From Colwellia sp. Arc7-635 (GTDB taxonomy: Bacteria > Pseudomonadota > Gammaproteobacteria > Enterobacterales > Alteromonadaceae): a stretch of 64,000 nucleotides of DNA. Both the position numbers and the translations under genes were made by a program. The DNA lies in assembly GCF_003971255.1 (NCBI RefSeq), contig NZ_CP034660.1, forward strand, positions 2,356,001 through 2,420,000, written 5' to 3'. Of this stretch, positions 1-10,000 are shown piece by piece. The stretch's first letter is position 1. Every line of letters starts with the position of its first letter. The notes beneath the pieces were generated by a model. It was not told the DNA's origin. It saw only the letters and a program-made list of their open reading frames with translations, and did not search any database.

Positions 1-437
1 CTGGACGAATAGGGTCTTCTAGTCACAAAAATTTTGTGACTGGATTGTCTTGGTTTACCGGTGATGTGCTAGGAAAGCAAGGCGTGACAGAACATAATAA
101 AGTCGCGCTTGATATTTCATATTATTATTATCAATGGCAATTTATGCTGGAGTCTTCAGCTGGGAAAGAGGCTGGTAACAGTACTACAAATAGTTTTGCT
201 GAACTTATATGGAATAACGCCACTGAAAAATTTTCTACTTATTTACAGTTGGGTTATAACAACGCAGAGATAAACCATGAAGTAAATAACAAAAAATCGT
301 CAACCAGTTATTGGCTAACAGGAGTGCAATGGTTAGGAGGTAATGGTTTCGATGTTAGCGCGCAATATAAACACAAACTTAATAACTCGCCAGTGATAGA
401 CTCTATTTTAACTGTACAACTTCGATATAGAATGTAA
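1..437 (+). CDS. C-terminal part of an outer-membrane beta-barrel protein (partial)
   Basis: The frame is open to the first base of the window, so this is the 3' end of a longer gene; the GTG at 36 is only an internal codon. The visible part has alternating polar and aromatic residues (runs of Tyr/Trp, short Asn/Gly/Lys turns) and ends in a short strand closing with Leu-Arg-Tyr-Arg-Met, as in outer-membrane beta-barrels. It is followed after 19 bases by a secreted protein and then a GGDEF-EAL protein on the same strand, suggesting one transcription unit. Family and function cannot be named from this fragment. Confidence 0.55.
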   Translation, partial: GRIGSSSHKNFVTGLSWFTGDVLGKQGVTEHNKVALDISYYYYQWQFMLESSAGKEAGNSTTNSFAELIWNNATEKFSTYLQLGYNNAEINHEVNNKKSSTSYWLTGVQWLGGNGFDVSAQYKHKLNNSPVIDSILTVQLRYRM

Positions 438-456
438 CGGTGACACCGGACTTACG

Positions 457-1059
457 ATGATTAAAAAATTTAATATTGTCATACTCTTGTTTTTAACAGA
501 AATATTTACTGTAAAGATGGCTAACGCTGCTTTTTGTTCGTTAAGAGATCCCATTTCAGCTATTCAAATATTGTATGACGAGGGCTATGAATTTCGCTCT
601 TTAGTTACAACAATCACCGAAGCAGACAGACTAATGGTTAAGCGCCAACTTCCTTTTACTATCCATCAAGGTGAGGTCGGAAAACATACATTGTATGTAC
701 TGTATAAAGATAATAGGCACATTGGTTTTTTGCAGGCTCGTTCAGAATGGGCTAAGTGGGGATTAGTCGAAATAGCTTGGGCAATCAATGTAGATAGAAG
801 CATAAAAGGCTTCTATTTTCAGCGCTGTCGTAGTCCGCAATGTAATGATACAACCAGTGAAGAAATCAATCTTGTTTTACAAAACAAAAACGTCTCACAA
901 TTAAAAGCGTTGCTCAGTGAGGATGGAAAATCACTTTCACCAGAAGGGACTAAGTTATTTATTCATGCTCCATCGATTGCTTTGCTGGCTTTACGTTCTG
1001 CGCTAAAAACATTAGCAATTACGGATATAAGTTGGGCAAGGGATATAAAAAAATTATAG
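457..1059 (+). CDS. secreted protein of unknown function
   Basis: 200 residues with a clear N-terminal signal peptide (Lys-rich start, hydrophobic stretch about 7-20, Ala-Asn-Ala-Ala cleavage region near 22-25). The middle part resembles the strand pattern of FMN-binding-type domains (a Gly-Leu-Val-Glu-Ile...Ile-Lys-Gly-Phe segment), but this is weak. A Cys-x-Ser-Pro-x-Cys pair near residue 125 could form a disulfide. It lies between an outer-membrane protein and a membrane GGDEF-EAL protein with 19 and 25 base gaps, so a periplasmic accessory or sensing role is plausible. I do not recognise the family firmly. Confidence 0.6.
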   Translation: MIKKFNIVILLFLTEIFTVKMANAAFCSLRDPISAIQILYDEGYEFRSLVTTITEADRLMVKRQLPFTIHQGEVGKHTLYVLYKDNRHIGFLQARSEWAKWGLVEIAWAINVDRSIKGFYFQRCRSPQCNDTTSEEINLVLQNKNVSQLKALLSEDGKSLSPEGTKLFIHAPSIALLALRSALKTLAITDISWARDIKKL

Positions 1060-1084
1060 TCAATATAATAACAAGAGATTTTTA

Positions 1085-3106
1085 ATGAGAATAAGAAGCT
1101 ACCTAGCCTTACTTGTTTTTTCCTGCTTACTTGGTACATACACTCTTGAACAAGTGTTAACGCAGTATTTCAATCATGTGCAAACATTGGCTGAAACACA
1201 CAACAAACATTTATTATGGCAAAAAGACTTAGAAAGAATTGAAATGAGCACCTCTCAATTTCTAGTTTCATCAGATTTAGTTGTTGGCTCTGGTAACACT
1301 TACCTCATATTTGGAGCAATAAATATGGGGAGTTATCTCGATACTGAGTTATCTTCCTTGCGTGCAAGGAATCATTTTCCTGGACTAAATAATAAAATCA
1401 ACCGTGCTATTTTAAATACCAATAAAATCACAACCATCTTAAATATTGTTGGTAGCATTTCTCCGAGTAATTTAAAACAAAAGTTAAGTCGTTTACTAAA
1501 CCAATATGATCCCGTTAGTTTGGAGTTATCACAAGACCTACAATTTCTAACCATAGAGACCCAGCGAGCTATTAGGCAAGAAAAAAAGCGAATTGATGAT
1601 GACAAAATTATCATAACCAAAGTAACATGGCTTGCCAGAACTTTGTTTTTATTACTTATTATTGCTGTTTGGTGGTGGGCGAATCGTAAAATATGCCGTC
1701 CTCTCAATGAATTAATTTACTCTTCTCATCAAGCGTTAGCAGGCAACAGTTTTAAGTCGCAAACGAACGCACCCACTGAAATTGTTGAATTGAGTAACGA
1801 TTTTAAACATATAACTCAAACACTGTTTCACCAAGCCTCGCATGATCCACTGACAGAGTTGAAAAACCGCCGTGCTTTCGAACGTAGCTTAGCTGGAGCG
1901 ATAGCCGACAAAGAATTTAATTATGTCTTATGTTTTATTGACTTAGATTATTTCAAAACGATTAATGATACTTGTGGGCATGCCGCTGGAGACGAAATAT
2001 TAATAAAAGTGGCGCGAGTATTAAAAGAAAGTACTCGCTATCAGGATGTAGTTGCGCGCTTAGGTGGCGATGAGTTTGCCATTTTAATAAAGGATTGCTC
2101 AATTGATAAAGCGGTGCAAGTAGCGAACAAAATCAAAGATAATATTCGTAATTTGTCTTACTGTTGGGAAAATGAAACCTTTCAGTTAAGTGCAAGTATT
2201 GGCCTTGCGCCTAAAATGGTAGACAGCACCGCAACTGATTTACTTCATTCCGCTGATGTTGCTTGTAGTTTAGCGAAAAATGACGGACGTAACACTGTAC
2301 ATTTATTTGATATAAGTGGTGTGAACCTTACCGAAGAACGACAGGATTTACTGTCAGTTCACCAGGTAAGTCATGCGTTAAATAATGATAAGTTTATTTT
2401 ATATAAGCAAAATATTGTTCCCTTACAACAAGAAACCAAATCAATAAATCATAAACATGGTCAATATTTCGAAATACTGTTAAGAATGAAAAATGCTCGT
2501 GATGAAATTGTTAATCCTTCGAGTTTCCTCCCTGTTGCTGAGCGTTATCAGTTAAGTGGTAAAATTGATTGTTGGGTTGTGAATGCGGTTTTCAAATACT
2601 TTACTACTCATCAAGACTTGCTTGTCGATATTGAAACTATTGCTATTAACCTATCTGGGCATTCGTTAATCAACAATGAACTAGAAAAAGTTATCGTTGC
2701 AGCGCTAAAAAATGGGCCTATTCCACCAGAAAAAATATGTTTTGAAATTACTGAAGCTGACGCTATCAACCATATTAAACGCGTTCGTTTATTTATGAAT
2801 AATTTAAAAGCCCTTGGTTGCGAGTTTGCTTTAGATGACTTTGGTAAAAGTAATACATCACATGCTTATATTAAAGAGTTTCCTACGAGTAAGATAAAAA
2901 TAAGCGCTAGTGATATCCGCAATACTTCAGAAAATTCATTAGATTACACTGCGATTCAGTCCATTTGCGAAGTGGCCAAGATAACGAACCAAAAGGTTGT
3001 AGCAAAGTTTGTTGAAAATGAAGATATTCTGCAAGTGTTGTCTGAGTTAGAAATAGACTACGCACAAGGTTATTATTTCTCTGATCCTGAAGCGCTAGAC
3101 AATTAA
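1085..3106 (+). CDS. membrane GGDEF-EAL protein, likely diguanylate cyclase with degenerate EAL domain
   Basis: 673 residues. Two membrane segments (about 6-22 and 182-199) enclose a periplasmic helical sensor region, followed by a HAMP-like linker, a GGDEF domain and an EAL domain. The active-site motif GGDEF is intact at 327-331, and an inhibitory-site motif RYQD lies five residues before it, so c-di-GMP synthesis with product feedback is expected. The EAL domain (from about 430) has EIL in place of EAL, DDFGKS in place of DDFGxG, and lacks the usual Lys-Ile-Asp and Glu-Gly-Val-Glu catalytic motifs, so phosphodiesterase activity is doubtful and it may act as a binding or regulatory module. 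It is the last gene of a three-gene unit with a secreted protein and an outer-membrane protein. Confidence 0.85.
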   Translation: MRIRSYLALLVFSCLLGTYTLEQVLTQYFNHVQTLAETHNKHLLWQKDLERIEMSTSQFLVSSDLVVGSGNTYLIFGAINMGSYLDTELSSLRARNHFPGLNNKINRAILNTNKITTILNIVGSISPSNLKQKLSRLLNQYDPVSLELSQDLQFLTIETQRAIRQEKKRIDDDKIIITKVTWLARTLFLLLIIAVWWWANRKICRPLNELIYSSHQALAGNSFKSQTNAPTEIVELSNDFKHITQTLFHQASHDPLTELKNRRAFERSLAGAIADKEFNYVLCFIDLDYFKTINDTCGHAAGDEILIKVARVLKESTRYQDVVARLGGDEFAILIKDCSIDKAVQVANKIKDNIRNLSYCWENETFQLSASIGLAPKMVDSTATDLLHSADVACSLAKNDGRNTVHLFDISGVNLTEERQDLLSVHQVSHALNNDKFILYKQNIVPLQQETKSINHKHGQYFEILLRMKNARDEIVNPSSFLPVAERYQLSGKIDCWVVNAVFKYFTTHQDLLVDIETIAINLSGHSLINNELEKVIVAALKNGPIPPEKICFEITEADAINHIKRVRLFMNNLKALGCEFALDDFGKSNTSHAYIKEFPTSKIKISASDIRNTSENSLDYTAIQSICEVAKITNQKVVAKFVENEDILQVLSELEIDYAQGYYFSDPEALDN

Positions 3107-3229
3107 TCATTGTTGACTAGCCAAGGCTGCAGTACTTAACGATAGATAATAAACCTATGTTATAGATCAAAATTTGCAACGCTCCTTTATGATAAATTCA
3201 GCAAGTATGTTAATCAAAGGAGAGTCATC

Positions 3230-4378
3230 ATGAGTACATCGTTTTATATGCCGTCTTTAAACGTAATGGGCAGTGGTAGTTTAGCTGAAGCTATTATCTA
3301 TATAAAAGCGCAAGGCTTTAAGCAAGGATTAATCGTTACCGACAAAGTGTTAAACGATATAGGTATAGTCAAAAACTTTACTGATTTACTCGACGAACAA
3401 CACATCGCCAGTGTGGTATTTGATAAAGCTCAACCTAATCCAACAATTGCTAATGTTAATGCAGGTTTAGCCGTACTAAAACAACATGATTGCGACTTTG
3501 TTGTTTCTTTAGGCGGCGGTTCACCGCATGATTGTGCCAAAGGCATCGCATTAGTTGCTAGCAATGGTGGCGAAATAGCAGATTACGAGGGTGTAGATCA
3601 GTCTAAAAAACCACAGTTACCGTTAATTGCCATTAATACTACGGCAGGTACTGCTTCAGAAATGACTCGCTTTGCAATTATTACCGATGAAAAACGTCAC
3701 GTAAAAATGGCCATTGTTGATAAGCATACGACGCCAGTGTTATCAGTTAATGATCCGTCATTAATGGTAGGCATGCCAGCATCATTAACCGCAGCAACGG
3801 GCATGGACGCGCTAACACATGCGGTTGAAGCCTATGTATCTATTGCTGCTACCCCAATTACCGATGCGGTAGCCTTGAAAGCTATCGAACTTATTCAAGC
3901 TAACTTACCAACAGCTGTCGAGCACGGTGATAATATTGTCGCTAGAGAGCAAATGGCCTACGCACAGTTTATGGCCGGTATGGCATTCAACAATGCCTCG
4001 TTAGGTTATGTTCATGCTATGGCACATCAACTTGGTGGTTTTTATGACTTACCTCATGGTGTATGTAATGCAGTCTTATTACCACATGTACAGCGTTATA
4101 ACGCACAAGTATGTCCTGAGCGTTTAGGAGATATTGCTAATAGCCTGGGTGTTAATGTACTAAATATGACAGCTGAGCAGGGTGCGGATGCAGCCATTGC
4201 CGCTATTGTAAAGTTAGCTAAAACAGTTGGTATTCCATCAGGATTAACGTCGTTAGGTGTTAAAACTAGTGATATTTCATTACTGGCTGACAATGCTTTA
4301 AAAGATGTTTGTGGCTTAACCAACCCTAAACAAGCAACGCATGAAGAGATTTGTCATATCTTCCAAGCAGCGATGTAA
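3230..4378 (+). CDS. iron-containing (group III) alcohol dehydrogenase
   Basis: 382 residues, the usual length of the family that includes Zymomonas AdhB and E. coli YiaY. It starts at an ATG with a good ribosome binding site (aaaggag). The nucleotide-binding [11 protein letters not shown] motif is near residue 97-107, and the metal-binding region [20 protein letters not shown] with two conserved histidines lies near 263-282. It should interconvert primary alcohols and aldehydes with NAD(H) in the cytoplasm, using a divalent iron. It stands alone, ending at a strong terminator shared with the convergent chemoreceptor gene. Confidence 0.9.
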   Translation: MSTSFYMPSLNVMGSGSLAEAIIYIKAQGFKQGLIVTDKVLNDIGIVKNFTDLLDEQHIASVVFDKAQPNPTIANVNAGLAVLKQHDCDFVVSLGGGSPHDCAKGIALVASNGGEIADYEGVDQSKKPQLPLIAINTTAGTASEMTRFAIITDEKRHVKMAIVDKHTTPVLSVNDPSLMVGMPASLTAATGMDALTHAVEAYVSIAATPITDAVALKAIELIQANLPTAVEHGDNIVAREQMAYAQFMAGMAFNNASLGYVHAMAHQLGGFYDLPHGVCNAVLLPHVQRYNAQVCPERLGDIANSLGVNVLNMTAEQGADAAIAAIVKLAKTVGIPSGLTSLGVKTSDISLLADNALKDVCGLTNPKQATHEEICHIFQAAM

Positions 4379-4447
4379 TAAAAATAGATATGAAGTTAAT
4401 GTCAAAAGCATAGATGATTAGCCTTTATTCTTACTGCACGAATCAAC

Positions 4448-4479
4448 AAAAAGCCCGTAGAGTAAATACGGGCTTTTTT
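4448..4479. terminator. bidirectional intrinsic terminator
   Basis: A perfect stem (agcccgta / tacgggct) with flanking A and T runs lies between the convergent alcohol dehydrogenase and chemoreceptor genes and can terminate both. Confidence 0.85.
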
Positions 4480-4511
4480 ATTGTATTATTCAACAGTGTT
4501 AATAAAACAAA

Positions 4512-6146
4512 CTATTTAATTTTAAATGAGCTCAATTGCGCCGTTAAATTTTCTCCCATTTCACTTAGCTCTGCTGAACGTTCTGCTGCTGACTCAGTGC
4601 CTTCTAACGATTCGTGAGAAAGTGTCGAAATACGTTTTACACTCTCATTAATTTCCTTCGCTGACAGTGATTGCTCTTCAGCTGCTGTCGCCACTTGCAT
4701 ATTCATTCCGTTGATACGTTGGATAACTGCTGAAATTTTATGTAAGGACTCGTTTGCTTGATTGACATGATTGGTTGTTGCAATTGCTTGTTCTGCACTC
4801 GCTTCAATAACGACCACAGCAGAGTGACTACTTTGTTGCAATTTATGGATCATTTTTTGTATTTCTTCTGTCGATTGTCCAGTACGGCTTGCTAATGTTC
4901 TAACTTCATCAGCAACAACGGCAAAGCCTCTACCTTGCTCTCCTGCACGAGCAGCTTCAATTGCAGCATTAAGGGCTAGTAAATTAGTTTGATCTGCAAT
5001 ACTGCGTATGACTTCTAAGACACCACCAATATTTTCTGAATCTTCCGCTAAAGATTTAATTACTTTAGAGGTATCTTGGACATTTTCTGATAGTAATTTT
5101 ATTTCTTTGACGGTTTCTAATACTATTTGTTGACCTTCTTCAGCCAGTATTTTTCCTTCATTAGTTTCGTGCGCAGCATTTTCTGCATTTTGAGCAATTT
5201 CATTGATTGTTTGTTGCATTTCATTGATTGAACTATCTAATTGACTAGTTTGATCGTTCTGTTTTTCTGCAAGATTTTTTGCATTTTGGTTTAAGTCATC
5301 TAATGCTCCCGCATTTGATTTAAGTAGATCAGCGCTGTTATGAACGTCAATCACCAGATTTTTAATTTTTTCTGAAAAAGTATTAAAGCCGTTAGTCAAT
5401 CTTGTTAACTCGTCATTACCTTTTACTTGTAAACGTTTTGTTAGATCACCTTCGCCTTCACTTATATCCGTGATCATATCGACTGTTTCATTTAACGGAA
5501 TTACAATTGAACGTTGAATAAAGACGGTAAGTAAAACAAAAACAATAAACGAAATAGCACCAATGGTAATCGTTAACAGCGCCATTGCAGAAAATTCAGC
5601 ATCGACATCATCTAAATAGATACCAGAGCCAACAATCCAGCCCCATTCTTTAAAACCTTTTACATAGCTAATTTTAGCTACGGGAGCATCAAAACCTGGT
5701 TTTGCCCAAAAGTAGGGCACAAAACCTTGTCCTTGCTTTGTCACTATATCGACCATTTCTTGGAACAATTGCGTACCATTAGGATCTTTAAAGCCAGAGA
5801 GGTTTTTGCCAACGAGTGCTGGTTTAATGGGATGCATGATCATAGTGGCGCTATAATCGTTTATCCAATAGTAACTATCACCGTCATATCGAAGGGCACG
5901 AATAGTGTCCATTGCCGACTTTTGCGCTTGCTCGGTGGAAATATTTTCAGATGCTATACGAGAAAAGTTGTATTCAATAATGTTGTGTGCGATCTCAACA
6001 ACATTTTGGGTTTTATGATATTTTTGCTGCAACAGAGATGTTTTAAATGCATTTAAAGTTAGAAAGATGACAATGGAAAATGAAATAAAAACGATAAATA
6101 CATTCAGTTGCAATCTGCGCTTAATTTTTAGGTTTCGTAAGTTCAT
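4512..6146 (-). CDS. methyl-accepting chemotaxis protein with single Cache sensor domain
   Basis: 544 residues. An N-terminal membrane segment (about 15-34) is followed by a periplasmic sCache-type sensor (motif YYWINDY near residue 92 and the later [10 protein letters not shown] strand), a second membrane segment near 190-210, a HAMP domain, and the long coiled-coil signalling domain. The conserved hairpin tip with [20 protein letters not shown] is intact, so it should couple to CheW/CheA. Cache receptors of this type usually bind small organic acids or amino acids; the ligand here is unknown. No che genes are nearby. Confidence 0.93.
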   Translation of the reverse strand: MNLRNLKIKRRLQLNVFIVFISFSIVIFLTLNAFKTSLLQQKYHKTQNVVEIAHNIIEYNFSRIASENISTEQAQKSAMDTIRALRYDGDSYYWINDYSATMIMHPIKPALVGKNLSGFKDPNGTQLFQEMVDIVTKQGQGFVPYFWAKPGFDAPVAKISYVKGFKEWGWIVGSGIYLDDVDAEFSAMALLTITIGAISFIVFVLLTVFIQRSIVIPLNETVDMITDISEGEGDLTKRLQVKGNDELTRLTNGFNTFSEKIKNLVIDVHNSADLLKSNAGALDDLNQNAKNLAEKQNDQTSQLDSSINEMQQTINEIAQNAENAAHETNEGKILAEEGQQIVLETVKEIKLLSENVQDTSKVIKSLAEDSENIGGVLEVIRSIADQTNLLALNAAIEAARAGEQGRGFAVVADEVRTLASRTGQSTEEIQKMIHKLQQSSHSAVVVIEASAEQAIATTNHVNQANESLHKISAVIQRINGMNMQVATAAEEQSLSAKEINESVKRISTLSHESLEGTESAAERSAELSEMGENLTAQLSSFKIK

Positions 6147-6430
6147 GTAGATCCTTAATTAGCTAAATCTAATATACCATGTGTTATTACTACTAAAGAT
6201 AGTGCATAAAGAGTAGTAATACCATTACGTTAAATTTATCATAAGGCTCTTTTAAGTACTCAGTTTCGTACTTTTGTAGCCGACTCTTATAAAACCGCTT
6301 TATTTCACTGAAAAAAATACAATAAAATAATCTCAATGATTGTTTTTTCATGTAAAATCACACGATTAAAGCTTGATGCTTTTACAATATAACGTTCAAA
6401 CATCCCCTAGTTACCTGGAATATAGATATC

Positions 6431-8239
6431 ATGCGAGTAGCCGTTACTCAGTTTGCCACTTTACCAACTCTTGAACAAAATTTAGCAAGCTGCATTCAAA
6501 CGATAAATGAGGCTGCTGCTTGTAAGCCATGCTTAATTGTTCTGCCTGCGTTTTGTAATACTTTATTTTGTTATGCTGTGCCAACCTATGCGGATCATAA
6601 CCAAGCCTGGGCTGAAGCCTTAACGATTGATGGTGAGTTTTTACAAGAAATAGCACAGCAAGCAAAATTGCATAGTTGTTATATTGTTATGAATGCAAGC
6701 ATCAGACGAGACTTAACTCGAGACCATCAAGATGGTGCAATCAAATCAAATATCAGTGTCACCTCGTGTTTGTTTTCCCCGTTAGGAGCGCTGATTCATC
6801 AGGAGAACAAGCAAAGGTTAATCGGGCATGAAAGTGAATTTTTTAGTAGTGACGATATCAATAGTAGCAATCAATATCACGAGGTTATAACAAGTCCTTG
6901 TGGTGAAATTGCGCTATTAGCGGGTGACGACAGTGCTAGTTTTGAAGCAGCACGAGTATTAGCTTTAAAGGGCGTAAAATTAATATGCAATTCATTGAAT
7001 TCATTTGCCTTAGATCAAAGTGATTATGTTGACTCTGCTCGAGCTTGTGAAAATAATGTATTTTACGCAACGGCTAATAAAATTGGACCACTCATAGCTG
7101 AAACAACATTATCAAATTATGCACAAGTGCATGAAGTGATTGATCAAGATTCACTCTCTAACTCATTAGTCGGTGTTGGCCAGAGCCAAATTATTGCTCC
7201 AAATGGCAAAGTCTTAGCAAAACTTGCACATAATGAAGCAGGTTATACCTTTGCTGATATTGATCTTACTTTGGCTAAAGCTGGACTGAACAATAAATGT
7301 CGTCCCGATGGTACTGAAATCATGCAACAGCGACGTGCAGAGCTTTATAACGAAACAATACTCGACAAGCAATTTGCCGCTTTGGAAATAAAATCGGCTG
7401 ATCATCAGGTGATCCCTGAGACGACTAATGTCGCTATATTTGCAACATACAAGTCTAACGAACAAGCCATAGAAGATGTTTGTCATTATATTGAAAATAA
7501 TCTCAGTGATATTATACAACTGCCAGAATTATTTTTTATCTCTGATAAAGCCATTACTCAAGATGCTGATAAACGCGCTGAAATAGCAGACTTGAGTACC
7601 GAGCTTATTAAACAAATTAGTGGAGTACTAAGACCCTTCCAATATGTTTGCACAAGCTTAATTATTGATGGTTCGCATTACGCAGTGATCATCAGTGAGC
7701 ACGGTTTATTTGCCAAACAGCCACAGTTGCACTTTTGTAAAAGGTATCAGTGGACTGAGTTAGGCGAACATTTAAAAATTATAGAATTGCCTTTAGAACA
7801 AGGTCACCTTAACTTAGCAATGCTCACCGGTGATGACGCTAACATACCTGAAATAGTTAAGCTGGCAGCGGTTAATGACATTCACTTGTTGCTTGTACCA
7901 TTTGATATTCAAGAGCCGAGTGATGCTGAGTTTAGTTTTATATCACACGCAGCTGAATATAGAATTTGTGTTGTAGCGGCAAGCCGTGAGAAAAGTTTTA
8001 GTGCCGCATTACCTCATGATTCGAATAATGCGGCGATAAAAGGCAAAGTTAAAACCAAAAAATCTACCGGTCTAATTGTTAATTTAGGTAGTAAAGCGGC
8101 ATTAATAGCACAATTACAGACAGCTAAATTCGATGGTTGTATTAATAAGCCTATAGTAAAACATCAGCATGGAAAAATTACTAAAGCACTTATTCATCCA
8201 CTAGCCACCTGTGACAAAGATATTATTGGTTTTAATTAA
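6431..8239 (+). CDS. tandem nitrilase-fold protein lacking both catalytic cysteines
   Basis: 602 residues consisting of two carbon-nitrogen hydrolase (nitrilase superfamily) domains, about 1-290 and 325-600. Family enzymes use a Glu-Lys-Cys triad. In domain 1 the Glu position reads LPAF instead of LPE, and the nucleophile region reads LLAGDD where enzymes have a Cys before the acidic residues. In domain 2 the Glu is kept (LPEL), but the nucleophile region reads MLTGDD, again without Cys. Both halves therefore look catalytically dead by the usual mechanism, and a binding, scaffold or regulatory role is inferred. The gene stands alone after a 284-base intergenic region divergent from the chemoreceptor and ends at a strong terminator. 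Confidence 0.75.
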   Translation: MRVAVTQFATLPTLEQNLASCIQTINEAAACKPCLIVLPAFCNTLFCYAVPTYADHNQAWAEALTIDGEFLQEIAQQAKLHSCYIVMNASIRRDLTRDHQDGAIKSNISVTSCLFSPLGALIHQENKQRLIGHESEFFSSDDINSSNQYHEVITSPCGEIALLAGDDSASFEAARVLALKGVKLICNSLNSFALDQSDYVDSARACENNVFYATANKIGPLIAETTLSNYAQVHEVIDQDSLSNSLVGVGQSQIIAPNGKVLAKLAHNEAGYTFADIDLTLAKAGLNNKCRPDGTEIMQQRRAELYNETILDKQFAALEIKSADHQVIPETTNVAIFATYKSNEQAIEDVCHYIENNLSDIIQLPELFFISDKAITQDADKRAEIADLSTELIKQISGVLRPFQYVCTSLIIDGSHYAVIISEHGLFAKQPQLHFCKRYQWTELGEHLKIIELPLEQGHLNLAMLTGDDANIPEIVKLAAVNDIHLLLVPFDIQEPSDAEFSFISHAAEYRICVVAASREKSFSAALPHDSNNAAIKGKVKTKKSTGLIVNLGSKAALIAQLQTAKFDGCINKPIVKHQHGKITKALIHPLATCDKDIIGFN

Positions 8240-8601
8240 AACAGCATTAGTTGATAATAGCGGGTATCAGTTTACTCAAATGTATTATTGATTATGACAA
8301 AAACACCGGCACTGTGTATTTATACAGTTCCGGTGTTTTCTGATATTATTTTATAGTGAAGAGTTTAAATATTTTAGAGTTGAACCTTGGTAAGTCGCTT
8401 CTGATCTCGCACTGTTAATAGTACAGATTTACAAAATTATGGCTTAGCCATAGATAGATGAAGCGTTAATTTTTCTGCAGTATTTCTAATGACAAAACTA
8501 TTTCACTTTATTTCGATCGCTTGAGTCATTTTTTTGTTGGTCATCAGGTCTCTACGTTTATGCTTTTATCTTTGATTTACCTTTATATACAGGAGAGCTC
8601 T
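8240..8601. other. intergenic region with terminator and DUF3047 promoter region
   Basis: It contains the terminator at 8299-8340 and then about 260 AT-rich bases leading to a ribosome binding site (aggaga, 8591-8596). The reading frame of the next gene is open back to 8521, but that stretch reads as untranslated leader. Confidence 0.5.
8299..8340 (+). terminator. intrinsic terminator after the nitrilase-fold gene
   Basis: An 11-base A/C-rich arm containing acaccgg pairs with ccggtgt followed by a T run; an inner cactgt/acagt stem extends it. It is symmetric enough to work on either strand. Confidence 0.85.
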
Positions 8602-9267
8602 ATGTTAAGAGTGATAGTTTTATTTCTGAGTGTCTCAATGAGCTTTAGTACATTTTCGGCGACCAACCTAACGAGATTAAATGACCATGGCATTGAAAAA
8701 TGGCAACCAAAAGTGTTTTCTGGTGAGTGTATTTATAGTGTTCGCGAACATAAAGGCAGAATAGCGTTGCAAGCGTTAAGTGATAGTTCTGCCTCAGGTT
8801 TGGTATTAGAGCAATCGGTTGACCTTTCAGTTACACCTTATATAAGTTGGAGTTGGTTAATAGAAAAACAGTTACTTGAACTCAATGAACTCAGTAAAGA
8901 TGGCGATGACTTTGTCGCGCGAATTTATGTGGTTATCGATGGCGGTTTTATGGTTTGGAAAACGAAATCATTAAGCTATGTTTGGTCGAGTAATCAAGCG
9001 CAAGGAAAAATTTGGGATAATCCATTTGCCGGCTCAAATGTTAAAATGATGTCTATTCAAGGTAGCACAGCTGAGAAAGGAAAATGGTACGATGAAAAAC
9101 GTAATTTATACCAAGACTTGATTGCAGCTTTTGGCGATCAAGGCAGTGAAAGTGCCAATCTTAAAGCCTACAAAAATATCGATATAATCGCCATTATGAC
9201 TGACACCGATAACAGCAAAAAAACAGCAGAGTCTTATTATGGCGATATCATCTTTAGTCAGAAATAG
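8602..9267 (+). CDS. DUF3047 family secreted protein
   Basis: 221 residues from the ATG at 8602, chosen because aggaga lies six bases upstream and the protein then begins with a signal peptide (MLRVIVLFLSVSMSFSTFSA). An upstream in-frame start at 8521 lacks such a site. The rest matches the DUF3047 pattern: an early Gly-x-x-x-Trp-type strand, the W-x-W (WSWLIEK) core, and the late GSTAEKGKWYDEKRNLYQDL segment followed by IAIMTDTDNS and YYGDIIF. Family members are exported proteins with no established biochemical role. The gene stands alone. Confidence 0.75.
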   Translation: MLRVIVLFLSVSMSFSTFSATNLTRLNDHGIEKWQPKVFSGECIYSVREHKGRIALQALSDSSASGLVLEQSVDLSVTPYISWSWLIEKQLLELNELSKDGDDFVARIYVVIDGGFMVWKTKSLSYVWSSNQAQGKIWDNPFAGSNVKMMSIQGSTAEKGKWYDEKRNLYQDLIAAFGDQGSESANLKAYKNIDIIAIMTDTDNSKKTAESYYGDIIFSQK

Positions 9268-10000
9268 CGTAACTTTCATCAAATTGGCCATCGATAATAG
9301 AGCATTATTATCGTAATACTTCCGCTGAAATTAGCCCAATAGTTGTGGTTAAAAGGGCGCTGCCGACTTATTTATTCTGAGCGATAGTGTTATCAAGTGA
9401 ATGAAAGACAAAAGATGTTTTAGTGTTTGTTTTTTATATTTTTATATAATAAAATCTAAGTAAACCTATTAACCTTTAGTCCTATTAAGTTACGCGTTAC
9501 ACTTAAGTGTTTGTTATAAAATCAATTAACTTTATACGTTATAGAGTTGTAAAATATCACATCATATAGAAAAATAATCTAGAGTTGCTGAAAACCAACC
9601 TGAAAAGTGTCATTAGATAGGCTAAAAAATGGCAATAAGCTTATTGCTAGCTCTGTTGGCAAACAATATTATTTGAATTATAACGGAAGCTATACTGCCA
9701 AAATCACTTAAGACAGTAGGTGAAATAATGTGGTTGTAGTCTGGACAAGCTTTGAATTAATTTTTACCTTAGCTAGTAATATCAGACAAGTTTTCAATCC
9801 GGTTAATATTGAACTTTGAACACTTGAGCATAGCTATAACGTGCAAGCATGATTAAAGCGTGTTTTATTTGCTGGATAAGGCCCTCTTTTAGATTCATAT
9901 CAAAGAGAGCCTTGTGACTGAATTACCCACTAAAAAACCAGCTTAAAACAATCTACAACTTAATAAAAAACACAGAGATAAAATCATAAACTTATCAGAC
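9268..10000. other. 733-base intergenic region without a recognisable gene
   Basis: Very AT-rich. There is a short hairpin at 9292-9313 (cgataata/tattatcg), which may end the DUF3047 transcript, and a longer one at 9878-9913. No conserved protein, tRNA or riboswitch is recognisable; the open frames present are short and lack ribosome binding sites. Confidence 0.5.
9878..9913. repeat. 12-base inverted repeat hairpin
   Basis: aaggccctcttt and aaagagagcctt pair with one mismatch around a 12-base loop. Neither strand has a following T run, so it is a weak terminator candidate for the convergent EamA gene or a protein-binding palindrome. Confidence 0.4.
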
